Assembly (NCBI GenBank): GCA_004554165.1
Contig: SFNQ01000010.1
Coordinates: 1-64,000 of the forward strand
Direction of reading: 5' to 3'
DNA length: 64,000 nucleotides
Source of the DNA: Clostridiales bacterium
Lineage (GTDB): Bacteria > Bacillota > Clostridia > Christensenellales > CAG-138
Part shown: piece by piece, positions 26,364-35,175 of the stretch
Numbering within the stretch: position 1 is the stretch's first letter
How the letters are laid out: the number at the start of each line of letters is the position of its first letter
Translations under genes and position numbers: made by a program
The notes under the pieces: model-generated
What the model was told of the DNA's origin: nothing
Databases searched by the model: none
Seen by the model: only the letters and a program-made list of their open reading frames with translations

Positions 26364-26391
26364 TTGATTTTTTCGGCGTCGTGTGTATAAT
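26364..26391 (+). promoter_or_regulatory. Promoter of the tRNA-Val / 6S region
   Basis: TTGATT (26364-26369), a 16-nt spacer and TATAAT (26386-26391) end 14 nt before the tRNA-Val gene. Confidence 0.7.
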
Positions 26392-26405
26392 AGTATGTGC
26401 GACGC

Positions 26406-26482
26406 GGGGTTATAGCTCAGCTGGTCAGAGCGCTACGTTGACATCGTAGAGGTCGTTGGTTCGATCCCAACTAATCCCACCA
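26406..26482 (+). tRNA. tRNA-Val (anticodon GAC)
   Basis: A complete cloverleaf with encoded CCA. The acceptor is GGGGTTA / TAATCCC, the D-arm contains AGCTCAG, the anticodon loop is TTGACAT in a CTACG / CGTAG stem, and the T-loop is GGTTCGATCC. Confidence 0.95.
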
Positions 26483-26489
26483 TTCAGGA

Positions 26490-26640
26490 TAGTATCCTGC
26501 GGTGTGCGTCACATCTTCGGCTATAAACCCTCACTGTTATGACGGGAGTATCCGTTGGTTTGAGAACGGCCACGCTTGCTGCGGGCAAGAAGGCCAGAAC
26601 CGCCACGATGCACCCACCTGCCTTTGGGCGGGTATTATAG
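26490..26640 (+). ncRNA. ssrS: Probable 6S RNA
   Basis: The stretch has the Firmicute 6S look. A 5' CCTGCGGTGTGCGTC segment (26496-26510) pairs with a 3' GATGCACCCACC (26608-26619). Between them is a long interrupted rod with an open central region, and a terminal hairpin ACCTGCC-TTT-GGGCGGGT with AT-rich trailer follows. 6S RNA mimics an open promoter and binds sigma-A RNA polymerase. It has no reading frame and sits between two tRNA genes. The call is by pattern only and the ends are approximate. Confidence 0.6.
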
Positions 26641-26683
26641 CAAGGATGAACGGCATCACGGGATTCTTTTCAAAAAAGAGCGT

Positions 26684-26757
26684 TGCGGAATTGTGTAATG
26701 GTAGCACCTACGACTCTGACTCGTATTGTCTAGGTTCGAATCCTAGTTCCGCAGCCA
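26684..26757 (+). tRNA. tRNA-Gln (anticodon CTG)
   Basis: The acceptor is TGCGGAA / TTCCGCA. The anticodon loop CTCTGAC sits in a TACGA / TCGTA stem. The T-arm contains GGTTCGAATCC, and CCA is encoded. Confidence 0.95.
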
Positions 26758-26760
26758 CGC

Positions 26761-26795
26761 GAAAAGCCCGATTCTTTTGAGAATTCGGGCTTTTT
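26761..26795 (+). terminator. Intrinsic terminator of the Val-6S-Gln transcript
   Basis: AAAGCCCGATTCT and AGAATTCGGGCTTT form a long stem with a short TTTG-type loop, ending in TTTTT. It starts 4 nt after tRNA-Gln. Confidence 0.9.
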
Positions 26796-26850
26796 ATTAT
26801 GTACTTCAGTCAGTGCCGCCGCTGGCGGCACTGACTGAAGTACATAATAA
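26794..26850. repeat. Perfect 27-bp inverted repeat with 3-nt spacer
   Basis: The left arm 26794-26820 starts TTATTATGTACTTCAG and the right arm 26824-26850 ends CTGAAGTACATAATAA. They are exact reverse complements around GCT. It lies between the terminators of the convergent tRNA-Gln and tRNA-Ala transcription units and partly overlaps the first T tract. Confidence 0.97.
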
Positions 26851-26855
26851 ACGAC

Positions 26856-26895
26856 AAATCCGAACCCCTCACCGATTGGCGTTGGGTTCGGATTT
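26856..26895 (-). terminator. Intrinsic terminator of tRNA-Ala
   Basis: On the minus strand AAATCCGAACCC (26895-26884) pairs with GGGTTCGGATTT (26867-26856), followed by GTCGTTTATT. Confidence 0.75.
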
Positions 26896-26903
26896 GATTG
26901 CTT

Positions 26904-26979
26904 TGGTGGAGCATAGCGGACTCGAACCGCTGACATCTACACTGCCAGTGTAGCACTCTACCAACTGAGCTAATGCCCC
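26904..26979 (-). tRNA. tRNA-Ala (anticodon GGC)
   Basis: The minus-strand acceptor is GGGGCAT / ATGCTCC, with the G3-U70 pair that marks alanine identity. The anticodon loop CTGGCAG sits in a CTACA / TGTAG stem, the T-loop is GGTTCGAACC, and CCA is encoded. Confidence 0.95.
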
Positions 26980-27235
26980 ACGATGTTGGTAACAGAAGGG
27001 GATCTGCGTTTGCCGGCCAAACTCTCTGACCGGCTGGGCGAAAACCCCGAACAAAATTTATTATAGAGCAAGGATCCGTTTTTGTAAAGTCCAAATTTTG
27101 CAAAAGCATGCTATTTGGGCAAAAGTATGAATTTTTTCCGTGAAAATGCCACAGCCGCCGGCCCGTATGCTATAATACCTTGAATAAATTGGCGCAGGAA
27201 CACGTTGCCAAATGCGCGCGGGAGGATACTGCTGC

Positions 27236-29989
27236 ATGGCAGGACTGAAAGACTTCTTTTCCAGATGGAAGGATAAGCTCTTTGTCATCACGGAGGAAAG
27301 GGAGTACAAAACAAAAAATGAAATAGCAGAAGCTGGAAGGAGGTCCAATGACGCCGGCACACCGCTGTTTCGCAAGGGCAGGCGCAAACGTCCTTTTGCG
27401 CTGGCGGTGCTGTTTGCCTCGCTGGAGCTGCTGGTTTTTGCCTTCATTGTGGTTTGTTTTGCCGGGCTCGGCCTCGTGGTCGGCATCGGAAAAGCGTATA
27501 TTGATACTGCGCCCACGATTGACGTGGCGCAGCTTACCATCTCCGATCGCACCTCCTTCCTGTATGATAAGGACGGCAAGCTCATCACCTCCATTGCGGA
27601 CGTGGAATACCGCGACTGGGTGGATATTGAGGATATCCCGGATATGCTGCAAAATGCTTTCATCGCGGTGGAGGACGTCCGGTTTTACAGGCATCAGGGC
27701 GTGGATTTCAAGCGCCTGTTTTCCGCTGCGCTTGAGATCCTCGGCAACTCCAACTCCTCCGGCGGAAGTACGATCACGCAGCAGTTGATCAAAAACAAGA
27801 TTCTCGGCACCCAGCGCAACTATAAGCGCAAAATCCAGGAGGCCTACCTGGCGCTTGAACTGGAAAAGATGATCGGAAAGGATGAAATACTGGAGGCCTA
27901 TCTCAACGACATTTACCTCGGACAGTCCAACTATGGCGTAAAGACGGCGGCGATGGACTACTTCGGCAAGGAGCTCTCCGAGCTGACCGTCCGCGAGTGC
28001 GCCATGCTGGCGGGGCTTCCCCAGGCGCCATATTCCTACGATCCGCGCCGGAACATGTATGTGCGGGACAAGATGGAGATTACGGACAATCGCACGAATC
28101 AGGTGCTGGCGCGTATGTATCAGGCCGGGTATATCACCACCGAGCAGTTTAACGGGGCGATGAACGAAACGGTTCGGATTCTCGAGGTGAGCCAGCAGAA
28201 GCAGATGTACGATATGCCGTACTTTGTGGAATATGCGATTTACGACGTCATTACGCACCTGCTGGCGCAGCGCGAGCTCGCGGACACCGCAGCCAACCGG
28301 AACGCAGTTGAAAATGAACTGCGCACGGGCGGATATCATATCTATACCACGGTGGATCCGAAGATTCAGAACACCGTGCAGCAGACGCTCTCCCAATGGG
28401 AAGGGTACCCGACGCTTGCCGACAGCAGCAAGGCGCTGAGCGTGGAGACCAAGGCGGACGGCACGGTAATCGAAACCGTACAGCCCCAGTCCGCAGCGGT
28501 GGTGCTGGACTATCATACGGGCGAGCTGCGCGCCATCGTTGGCGGCAGGGATGAGCCAACCATGCGCAAGAGTCTCAACCGCGCCTATCAGAGCTATACG
28601 GAGGTCGGCTCCTCCATCAAACCCCTCTCGGTCTACGGCCCCGCGCTTGATATGGGGCTGTCGCCCGCGACGATCATTCCCAATATGGATGGCCGCATCG
28701 CCGGGTGGGATACGCCGACGGGATATCCCTCCGGAGGACTGCGCTCACGCTACGGCCCGGTCACCCTGCGCCGCGGACTCATGTCCTCGCTGAATGTTGT
28801 AGCCGCGCGGGTCCTCATGGAATATGTTACGCCGCAGACCGCCGCGCGCTATCTGGAGACGATGGGCGCAACCATGTCCAGAATCAATGTGGACGGCGCA
28901 GGTCTGGCGCTGGGCACCTCCGGCCTTACGCCGATTCAGATGGCCGCAGCCTATGGCACAATCGCCAATCAGGGCGTCTATCTCGAGCCGCTGTCCTTTA
29001 CGAAGGTTTTGGACGCGGAGGGCAACGTTGTGCTCGACGCGGATCAGGTCCGCAATTCCGCCCGCGTTTATAAGGAGAGCACCGCCTATCTGCTGGTGGA
29101 CATGATGACGGATGCCGTGAAATCCGGTACCGGAACCAAGGCGCGGATTGACGGCATGACCGTGGCGGGGAAGACCGGCACGAATTCCGATTATGCAAGC
29201 GTCTATTTTGCAGGCATAACGCCCTACTATACGGCGACGGTTTTCGTAGGGCATGATTATCCGGTCAACAAGCTCAAAAGCGGCGCCTCCGGCGGAGATT
29301 ATGCCGCGCCGCTGTGGAAGGCGTTCATGGAGCCCATCCATGAGGGCGTCAGCGACAGGCAGATTATCGATGCGGAGCCCACGGCGCTGGGCCTTGTAAA
29401 GAAAACCGTCTGCTCCGTATCCGGTCTGCTTGCCACCGACGCCTGTAAGGTGGATGAGGAGCATAAGCCGGTGACCGACTGGTTTCTGGCCTCGAACGCC
29501 CCAACCGGCTATTGCGACATGCATGTGGCCGTGTCCATCTGTGCGGATTCCGGCGGCGCGGCGACGCAATTCTGCCCGGCGGAGCACGTCACGGAGACGG
29601 TCGGCATTCTCATTCGCAGCGATTCTCAGTTTGCGCAGTTTGAGGATGAATATCTGCTCAAGGCCATGCCGAACGCGGTGCGTTCCGATGAGAAGCCGGA
29701 GGAGTATTTCGCCGCCTTGCCCGCCTGCACGGTACACTCCGACGGAACGCTGGGCGTGTTTGAACTCAAGACGAGAGCGGAGGAGCTGATTGCCACGGTG
29801 GAGGCCTATCTGGAGGAGGTCCGGGGGATCGACGCGGCGTCGAAGAACCTGCTTGAGGCGGATATCCAGCAGCTCCGGTTTGTGCTGTCAGGGTATGAAT
29901 ACTCGAAGATTGAGCCGCTGGTGGATACGCTGTCGCGGGACTATGCCGCGGTTTCCGATACCTATCCGCTCCCGGGTGCGGAGGGCTGA
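27236..29989 (+). CDS. Class A penicillin-binding protein (transglycosylase/transpeptidase)
   Basis: A 917-residue bifunctional peptidoglycan synthase. After a basic cytoplasmic segment comes a TM helix (about residues 48-78), then a GT51 transglycosylase domain (AVEDVRFYRHQGVD, GGSTITQQLIKN, LNDIYLGQSNYG). The transpeptidase has SSIK (Ser459), a later conserved region, and KTGT near residue 646. The C-terminal 200 residues are Cys-containing and charged, with no recognised domain. ATG 27236 with GGAGGA upstream was preferred over ATG 27212. A TATAAT at 27171-27176 marks a likely promoter. Confidence 0.94.
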   Translation: MAGLKDFFSRWKDKLFVITEEREYKTKNEIAEAGRRSNDAGTPLFRKGRRKRPFALAVLFASLELLVFAFIVVCFAGLGLVVGIGKAYIDTAPTIDVAQLTISDRTSFLYDKDGKLITSIADVEYRDWVDIEDIPDMLQNAFIAVEDVRFYRHQGVDFKRLFSAALEILGNSNSSGGSTITQQLIKNKILGTQRNYKRKIQEAYLALELEKMIGKDEILEAYLNDIYLGQSNYGVKTAAMDYFGKELSELTVRECAMLAGLPQAPYSYDPRRNMYVRDKMEITDNRTNQVLARMYQAGYITTEQFNGAMNETVRILEVSQQKQMYDMPYFVEYAIYDVITHLLAQRELADTAANRNAVENELRTGGYHIYTTVDPKIQNTVQQTLSQWEGYPTLADSSKALSVETKADGTVIETVQPQSAAVVLDYHTGELRAIVGGRDEPTMRKSLNRAYQSYTEVGSSIKPLSVYGPALDMGLSPATIIPNMDGRIAGWDTPTGYPSGGLRSRYGPVTLRRGLMSSLNVVAARVLMEYVTPQTAARYLETMGATMSRINVDGAGLALGTSGLTPIQMAAAYGTIANQGVYLEPLSFTKVLDAEGNVVLDADQVRNSARVYKESTAYLLVDMMTDAVKSGTGTKARIDGMTVAGKTGTNSDYASVYFAGITPYYTATVFVGHDYPVNKLKSGASGGDYAAPLWKAFMEPIHEGVSDRQIIDAEPTALGLVKKTVCSVSGLLATDACKVDEEHKPVTDWFLASNAPTGYCDMHVAVSICADSGGAATQFCPAEHVTETVGILIRSDSQFAQFEDEYLLKAMPNAVRSDEKPEEYFAALPACTVHSDGTLGVFELKTRAEELIATVEAYLEEVRGIDAASKNLLEADIQQLRFVLSGYEYSKIEPLVDTLSRDYAAVSDTYPLPGAEG

Positions 29990-29995
29990 ACGGAC

Positions 29996-30649
29996 ATGGA
30001 ACGGAGCGAACTGCTGCGCCGCTATGCCTGCGAGCGGGAACGGCTCCGCCCGCTTGCGGAGAAGGACAGCCCGGCCGGGGAGTATCTGCATCCCGTCTTT
30101 GGCGCCGGCGCGCTGCCCTCGCCGGTGATGCTTGTCGGCGAGGCGCCGGGGGCGGAGGAGACCCGGCTCTCCCGGCCTTTCTCCGGCAGAGCAGGGAAGC
30201 ATCTGGACGGCCTGCTTGCGGCGACCCGCATTCCCCGCGAGGCTTTGTATATCACAAACGTCGTAAAGTACCGGCCCGTCGTCCGGACGGAGCGTTCGAC
30301 CAGGAACCGTACGCCCACCAGGGAGGAGATTGCAGCGTCGCTGCCGCTGCTGCTGGAGGAAATCCGGCTTGTCCGTCCAAAGGTGGTGGTAACGCTGGGC
30401 AATACGCCGCTTTGGGCGGTGCTCGCGCTTGCTGCGCTCCCTCCGGCAACGGTTGGCAGGCTGCACGGAAGGCCGGCGCCGCTCCGCCTTGCCGGTGCGG
30501 AACGGGAGCTGTTTCCGCTCTATCATCCGGCCAGCGGCATTTACAACCGCAGCCTTTTGCCCATTATGGAGCGGGATACTGCGGCGCTTGGTGAACATTT
30601 GGTGAAAGCGGCGGAAATTGTCTTATCAGCGCCTTCGGATATGCTATAA
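29996..30649 (+). CDS. Uracil-DNA glycosylase superfamily protein (family 4-like, no Fe-S cysteines)
   Basis: 217 residues. The superfamily motifs VMLVGEAPGAEET (about residues 43-55), YITNVVKYRP and the late FPLYHPASG are present, matching the family 4 layout (GExPG...N...HP). Family 4/5 enzymes normally carry a four-Cys iron-sulfur cluster. This protein has a single Cys, at residue 12, so the cluster is absent. It would excise uracil from DNA if active. It starts 7 nt after the PBP gene and ends at the next promoter. Confidence 0.8.
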   Translation: MERSELLRRYACERERLRPLAEKDSPAGEYLHPVFGAGALPSPVMLVGEAPGAEETRLSRPFSGRAGKHLDGLLAATRIPREALYITNVVKYRPVVRTERSTRNRTPTREEIAASLPLLLEEIRLVRPKVVVTLGNTPLWAVLALAALPPATVGRLHGRPAPLRLAGAERELFPLYHPASGIYNRSLLPIMERDTAALGEHLVKAAEIVLSAPSDML

Positions 30650-30724
30650 TAAACATACTATGGGCTGGCCGCGCAGGGAGTAGCCGGCCCTTGACAAAGA
30701 ATTGATACGGAGGGCCAATACCGT

Positions 30725-31405
30725 ATGTCACAGAAAATCCTGATTGCGGACGACGACCAGATTGTCCACGAGTCGCTTGGCATCTACCTCAAGGCGGAGG
30801 GCTTTGAGACGGTGGATGTGTTCGACGGCGCCGCTGCGCTGGAAAGCCTTTCTCCCGATATTGTCCTCTGCGTGCTGGACATCATGATGCCAAAGCTTTC
30901 CGGCATTGAGGTCTGCCGCGAAATTCGCAAGTCGTCCCAGCTTCCGATTCTGATGCTGACGGCCAAGGGGGAGGAGATCGACCGCATTGTAGGCCTCGAG
31001 CTTGGCGCGGACGATTATATCGTCAAACCCTTCAGTCCCCGCGAGGTGGTGGCGCGGATCAAGGCGGTGCTGCGCCGCACGGCGGAACAGCCCAAGAGCG
31101 ATACGGCCGTCATCACTTATAACGGCCTGACCATCGATCTGAAGAGCTATACCGTCACGCTGCGGGGGGAGCCGGTGGTCTGCACGCCAAAAGAGATCGA
31201 GATTCTCCATATGCTGGCCTCCAACCCGGGGCAGGTGTTTACGCGGGAGCAGCTGCTCTCCAAGGTCTGGGGCTATGATTTTGCCGGCGAGACCCGCACG
31301 GTGGATACCCACATCAAGCGCATCCGCGCAAAGCTGGATTCCACGGGCCTGGGCTGGAACATCAAGACCATCTATGGCGTAGGCTACAAGTTTGAGACCG
31401 AATAG
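30725..31405 (+). CDS. Response regulator, OmpR/PhoB family
   Basis: 226 residues. The receiver domain has DDD at 9-11, phosphoacceptor Asp52 (LDIMMP) and Lys101 (KPFSP). A C-terminal winged helix follows (TPKEIEILHML, YDFAGETRTVDTHIKRIRAKL, IKTIYGVGYKF). It is paired with the histidine kinase 7 nt downstream. A TATAAT at 30645-30650 and a GC-rich hairpin (about 30662-30692) precede it. Similarity to cell-wall (WalR/PhoP-type) regulators, plus the PBP upstream, suggests envelope control; this is inferred. Confidence 0.94.
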   Translation: MSQKILIADDDQIVHESLGIYLKAEGFETVDVFDGAAALESLSPDIVLCVLDIMMPKLSGIEVCREIRKSSQLPILMLTAKGEEIDRIVGLELGADDYIVKPFSPREVVARIKAVLRRTAEQPKSDTAVITYNGLTIDLKSYTVTLRGEPVVCTPKEIEILHMLASNPGQVFTREQLLSKVWGYDFAGETRTVDTHIKRIRAKLDSTGLGWNIKTIYGVGYKFETE

Positions 31406-31411
31406 GGAACC

Positions 31412-33370
31412 ATGCGCAGCGTATTTTTCTGGCGGGTTTTGATCGCATCCATTCTTGTTTTGCTGCTGGCGAACATTGTTTCGCTTGCAGCTTATACTTA
31501 TGTGGGAAAAAACACCTATATTTCCATCGAGATGGATAAACTGGAGCCGGAGGCCGAAATCACCCGCCAGATCTACGAGGAGTACAAGAACGGCAATCTG
31601 GAAGAGGAAGCATTCAACCGCCTGATCGAAAAGCAGACCATCGCCAGTGAGTCCGCCATCCTGATTGCCGACCAGCTTGGCAAGACGCTGATCGTGCGCA
31701 ATGTGGGCAGCGCAGTGGAGGTGCAGGATTTCGGCGTCTACTTCGACGCGGAGATCCAGAACGTTCTGCGGGGACAAACCGTCAAAAACGACAGCCTCAT
31801 GCTGCTCAATAAAGAGCTGGCCATCAGCGTCGGCGTACCGATTCGCGATGCGGATTCGGCTGTAACCGGCGGCATCTTCATTATCAAGCAGATCAGCCGG
31901 TTTCAGAATGCCTTTCAGGAGCTCAGCGATGCGCTGATGTTCACGGTCGTTCTCGTTTTGCCGCTGTTCATGGTGCTCACCGCCATTGGGACGAACAGCA
32001 TTTCGCGGCCGCTGACGGAGATGGCCAATGTTGCCATTGAGATGTCCAAGGGGAATTTCGACATCCGCGCGGACGAGACGTCCAGCGGTGAAACGGGGAT
32101 TCTTGCCCGCGCGCTGAACACGCTCTGCACGAACCTGTCGCAGACGATCTATCAGCTCCAGAGCGAAAAGCGCCAGCTCCACCATCTGCTGACCAGCTTT
32201 ACCGACGGCGTTGCAGCCATTGACCGCCTGGGCTGCCTGACGCATTACAATCCGGCGCTGAAGGACATGTTCGGCGCGGTGGACGTCCATACGCCCATGG
32301 ATCTGGTGCCGGACGAGTCGGTCTGGCGGGAGTTCGACAGCGTGCTTGAAACGCAGTCGCCCAAGACGCTGCATTATTCGCTTTCCGGAAACCGGGCGCT
32401 GTGGATTTCCATTGTGCCCGTGCTGACGGAGGACGGCGAATGCACGGGCGCTGTGGGCCTGTTTAAGGATGTGACCGAGTTCGAGCGGCTGGAGCAGACG
32501 CGGCGGGATTATGTTGCAAACGTCAGCCACGAGCTGCGTACGCCGCTGACGGCGGTCCGCGGCCTGCTCGAACCGCTGGCCGACGGCATGGTTAAGGATG
32601 AGGAAACCCGCCAGCGCTACTATGAAATCATGCTGCACGAGGTCATGCGGCTTTCCCGGCTGATTACGGATCTGCTGCAACTGTCCCGCCTGCAATCCGG
32701 GAGCGAGTATATGGAGATTTCTGCGGTCAACGTGCAGGAGCTTCTGGAGGAGATGCAGCAGAACTATCGCATGGAGGCGGAGCAGCGCGGCATACGGCTC
32801 ATTCTGGATGCGGCGGACGTTCCCTATGCCATGACGGATCGCGACCGGATTGAGCAGATCCTCGTCATCCTGATCGACAACGCCATGCGCTATACGCCGG
32901 AGGGGGGCAGCATCACCCTGTCGGCGGAGGCGGGTGAACTGATTATCGTCTCGGTGACGGATACCGGCTGCGGCATTGCCGCAGAGGAGCTGCCGCATCT
33001 TTTTGAGCGTTTCTATAAGGTGGACAAGTCCCGCAAGGAGGGCGGCACCGGCCTGGGCCTTTCCATCGCAAAGCAGATCATCGATAAGCTGGGCGAGCAG
33101 ATTACCGTTGAAAGCGTTGTGGGCAAGGGAACGAGCTTCCATTTTACGCTCAAGCGCTATGTCAGCAATGCCATTGCGCTGGGCCCCAGCGCGTCGGACG
33201 TGGTCTATTCGGGCGATATCGTGCTGGAGAACAACAACAGCGCGCTTCTGGACGGGTCCGAGGATGCGCCCTATGAGGTGATCGAACCCAGGCAGGAGAA
33301 GGCAACGCGGCTACAGAAGCCGCAAAAGTACAGAACGGCCAGACAGCGCATGCCGCGCAGGAAATCCTAG
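31412..33370 (+). CDS. Membrane sensor histidine kinase (HAMP-PAS-HisKA-HATPase)
   Basis: A 652-residue partner of the adjacent response regulator. TM1 (about 7-27) and TM2 (about 172-192) flank an extracytoplasmic sensor domain. HAMP follows, then a PAS-like segment. HisKA has NVSHELRTPL with His373. The ATPase has VILIDNAMRYTP (N box), DTGCGI (G1) and GGTGLGLSI (G2). A roughly 80-residue charged tail extends past the ATPase domain. The order is that of WalK/PhoR-type kinases; the signal is unknown. Confidence 0.94.
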   Translation: MRSVFFWRVLIASILVLLLANIVSLAAYTYVGKNTYISIEMDKLEPEAEITRQIYEEYKNGNLEEEAFNRLIEKQTIASESAILIADQLGKTLIVRNVGSAVEVQDFGVYFDAEIQNVLRGQTVKNDSLMLLNKELAISVGVPIRDADSAVTGGIFIIKQISRFQNAFQELSDALMFTVVLVLPLFMVLTAIGTNSISRPLTEMANVAIEMSKGNFDIRADETSSGETGILARALNTLCTNLSQTIYQLQSEKRQLHHLLTSFTDGVAAIDRLGCLTHYNPALKDMFGAVDVHTPMDLVPDESVWREFDSVLETQSPKTLHYSLSGNRALWISIVPVLTEDGECTGAVGLFKDVTEFERLEQTRRDYVANVSHELRTPLTAVRGLLEPLADGMVKDEETRQRYYEIMLHEVMRLSRLITDLLQLSRLQSGSEYMEISAVNVQELLEEMQQNYRMEAEQRGIRLILDAADVPYAMTDRDRIEQILVILIDNAMRYTPEGGSITLSAEAGELIIVSVTDTGCGIAAEELPHLFERFYKVDKSRKEGGTGLGLSIAKQIIDKLGEQITVESVVGKGTSFHFTLKRYVSNAIALGPSASDVVYSGDIVLENNNSALLDGSEDAPYEVIEPRQEKATRLQKPQKYRTARQRMPRRKS

Positions 33371-33440
33371 CAGGAAATCCTGGAGAATCTGTCCACGGCT
33401 TCGGGCATATACTGTATAAAACGAAGCTGGGGGCAGGAAG

Positions 33441-34343
33441 ATGGAATACAGAAGACGCAGGCGGCCTGTCCGCGCGGCAAGGCGGCGCGGGCGGGGGAGC
33501 GGTTCCTTTGCGGGGACGCTCTTCTGCATTGTTTTGCTGGCGGCGGCCATCGTTTATCTGATCGGCGTCTCCTCCGCGGGCACCTGGGTCGCAAAAAACG
33601 TCGTCGCGCCGGTGTTCAAAACCCTGGGCATTGCGCAGCCGGAGACCGAAACGCTTGCGGGCGATGCGCCCGCACGGGACGGCGCGGAAGGGCTTGCGGC
33701 GCCGGTGACAAAAACGCTGAGAATGCCTGCCCGCACCTACTATCTGCTCCAGATGGGCGTGTACGCCAATGCGGAAAACGCCGAAAAACAGGCCGCAGCC
33801 TTGCAGGAACTGGGGGCCGGGGGCTATATTTACCAGGACGCGGGCAAATACCGTGTGCTGGCCGCCTGCTACCTGAATGCAGAAAGCATCACGCAGGTGC
33901 GTACGCGCCTGTCCGGAGAGGGGCTGGAAAGCACCAGCTTTCCGCTGGAACAGACCGCGACGGAATGGATCGTAACAGCGTCGGAAAGCCAGATGGAGGC
34001 TTTGAGCGCCGCGCTGACACAGCTGGGCGCGCTGCCGGATACGCTTTACAACCTGATGTATTCCTTTGACAGGGAGAAAAAAACGGTCTCCGCCGGAAAA
34101 GAAGCGTTGTCCGGAACCCTCACCGCGCTGCAGGCCGCCTATGGGGATCTCAGGGCCGCCGTGGACGGACAGAGCGACAATGCGGATGCGCTGCTGCGGT
34201 GCATGGCGGAGATTCTGGAGCAGCTGGGCGCGCTGGCTTCCTTTGAAGGAGAGGACAGCACGGCCTTTACCGCGAAGCTCAAGTACGCGCAGCTTGCCGC
34301 AGCCGACGCCATCTGCCGCTTTGCCGCAAACATGAGCGCCTAG
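33441..34343 (+). CDS. SPOR domain membrane protein
   Basis: 300 residues. A highly basic N-terminus (RRRRRPVRAARRRGRG), one TM helix (about 25-45), then a linker and a SPOR domain at about 97-170 (TYYLLQMGVYANAENAEKQAAAL ... GKYRVLAACY). The remaining helical C-terminus has no known domain. SPOR domains bind denuded peptidoglycan at division or spore septa. The gene follows the two-component pair closely, which fits envelope function. Confidence 0.88.
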   Translation: MEYRRRRRPVRAARRRGRGSGSFAGTLFCIVLLAAAIVYLIGVSSAGTWVAKNVVAPVFKTLGIAQPETETLAGDAPARDGAEGLAAPVTKTLRMPARTYYLLQMGVYANAENAEKQAAALQELGAGGYIYQDAGKYRVLAACYLNAESITQVRTRLSGEGLESTSFPLEQTATEWIVTASESQMEALSAALTQLGALPDTLYNLMYSFDREKKTVSAGKEALSGTLTALQAAYGDLRAAVDGQSDNADALLRCMAEILEQLGALASFEGEDSTAFTAKLKYAQLAAADAICRFAANMSA

Positions 34344-34732
34344 GCGAAACCGCATGTTGCAGCGCGGGCCTGAAGCGCGCCCTGTCACAACAGGACCGCA
34401 GGGCTGAGGCGCCGCAGCCCCTGATGGAAAAACTGGCCCCGAAGCCGGGTGCGCCGGAACGGAAGAAAGCGCGCAGGGTCGGTACGGTGGCAGACCCGCT
34501 GCCCGGCTGCCGTAAAATGCCCGAATGCATATGCGGGCATGGAAAATGGTGTCCGCCGGGGGCGGCGACTTCTGCCGGGGTCCTCTCGATGCGCGCTCCC
34601 TCCACCGGGAATTCGCTCCGCTGCTGCCTTTCGATCATTGCTCCGTGCCAAGCCTTTCTCCTTATTCTTTCGTTTCACTCTTCAACCCGTATTGAGTCCC
34701 GCATCACGTTGGAAAGAATCATGAATTTCGTA
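34344..34732. other. Intergenic region before the arsenic cassette
   Basis: No supported gene on either strand. A hairpin TGCCCG-CGGGCA (34518-34539) is visible. Composition shifts from GC-rich to AT-richer from about 34640 onward, marking the edge of the lower-GC cassette. Confidence 0.6.
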
Positions 34733-34761
34733 TTGACAAAACCGGATTTGAAGTGCATACT
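34733..34761 (+). promoter_or_regulatory. Promoter of the ars cassette
   Basis: A consensus TTGACA (34733-34738), a 17-nt spacer and CATACT (34756-34761). Confidence 0.75.
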
Positions 34762-34762
34762 T

Positions 34763-34782
34763 AAATCAAGATATTTAGATTT
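34763..34782 (+). promoter_or_regulatory. Probable ArsR operator
   Basis: An AT-rich inverted repeat AAATC-N10-GATTT lies immediately downstream of the -10 box and just before the ribosome site. That is where an ArsR-type repressor would block transcription of its own operon. Inferred from position and symmetry. Confidence 0.6.
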
Positions 34783-34793
34783 GAGGGTTGTGA

Positions 34794-35108
34794 ATGGCAA
34801 CGATATATGAACAACGGGCGAGGGTATTCAAAGCCTTTTGCGATGAAAAGCGGCAGCGTATTCTCGAGTTGTTGCAAAACGGAGAACAGTGTACCTGCGT
34901 GCTGACTGCAGAATTGGATATGCCGCAGTCCACCCTTTCCTATCACATGAAAATACTCTGTGAATCGGGAATTGTCAATGGGCGCGAAGACGGAAAGTGG
35001 ACGCACTACCATATCAATGAAGCTGCGGCAGCCCGTGCTGTGGAAATGCTCAAAGAGATTACAAAGCAAAACGGAAAGGCTTTGGATTGCTGCACCTGCG
35101 GCAAATGA
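34794..35108 (+). CDS. arsR: ArsR/SmtB family metalloregulator
   Basis: A 104-residue winged-helix repressor. QCTCVLTAELDMPQSTLSYHMKIL is the DNA-binding region, with a Cys pair (CTC, about residues 33-35) at the alpha-3 position used by As(III) sensors. A further CCTC sits near the C-terminus. It would release the operator when As(III) or a similar thiophilic ion binds. It is the first gene of a three-gene cassette, GAGGG lies 6 nt upstream, and its lower GC content suggests transfer. Confidence 0.9.
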   Translation: MATIYEQRARVFKAFCDEKRQRILELLQNGEQCTCVLTAELDMPQSTLSYHMKILCESGIVNGREDGKWTHYHINEAAAARAVEMLKEITKQNGKALDCCTCGK

Positions 35109-35175
35109 CATAAGCAATAAGCCGATGGGACAGGAGGGCTTTTATCCGATTGTCAAATCGTGACGATTGGCTTTG

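Noticed and set aside
30728..33142. A long minus-strand frame under the response regulator and kinase
   Set aside because: The plus-strand products have complete receiver, winged-helix and kinase motifs; the antisense frame has none.
34385..34678. A 97-codon minus-strand gene in the gap before arsR
   Set aside because: It lacks a ribosome site and recognisable motifs, and its Arg/Pro-rich composition is typical of random GC-rich frames.
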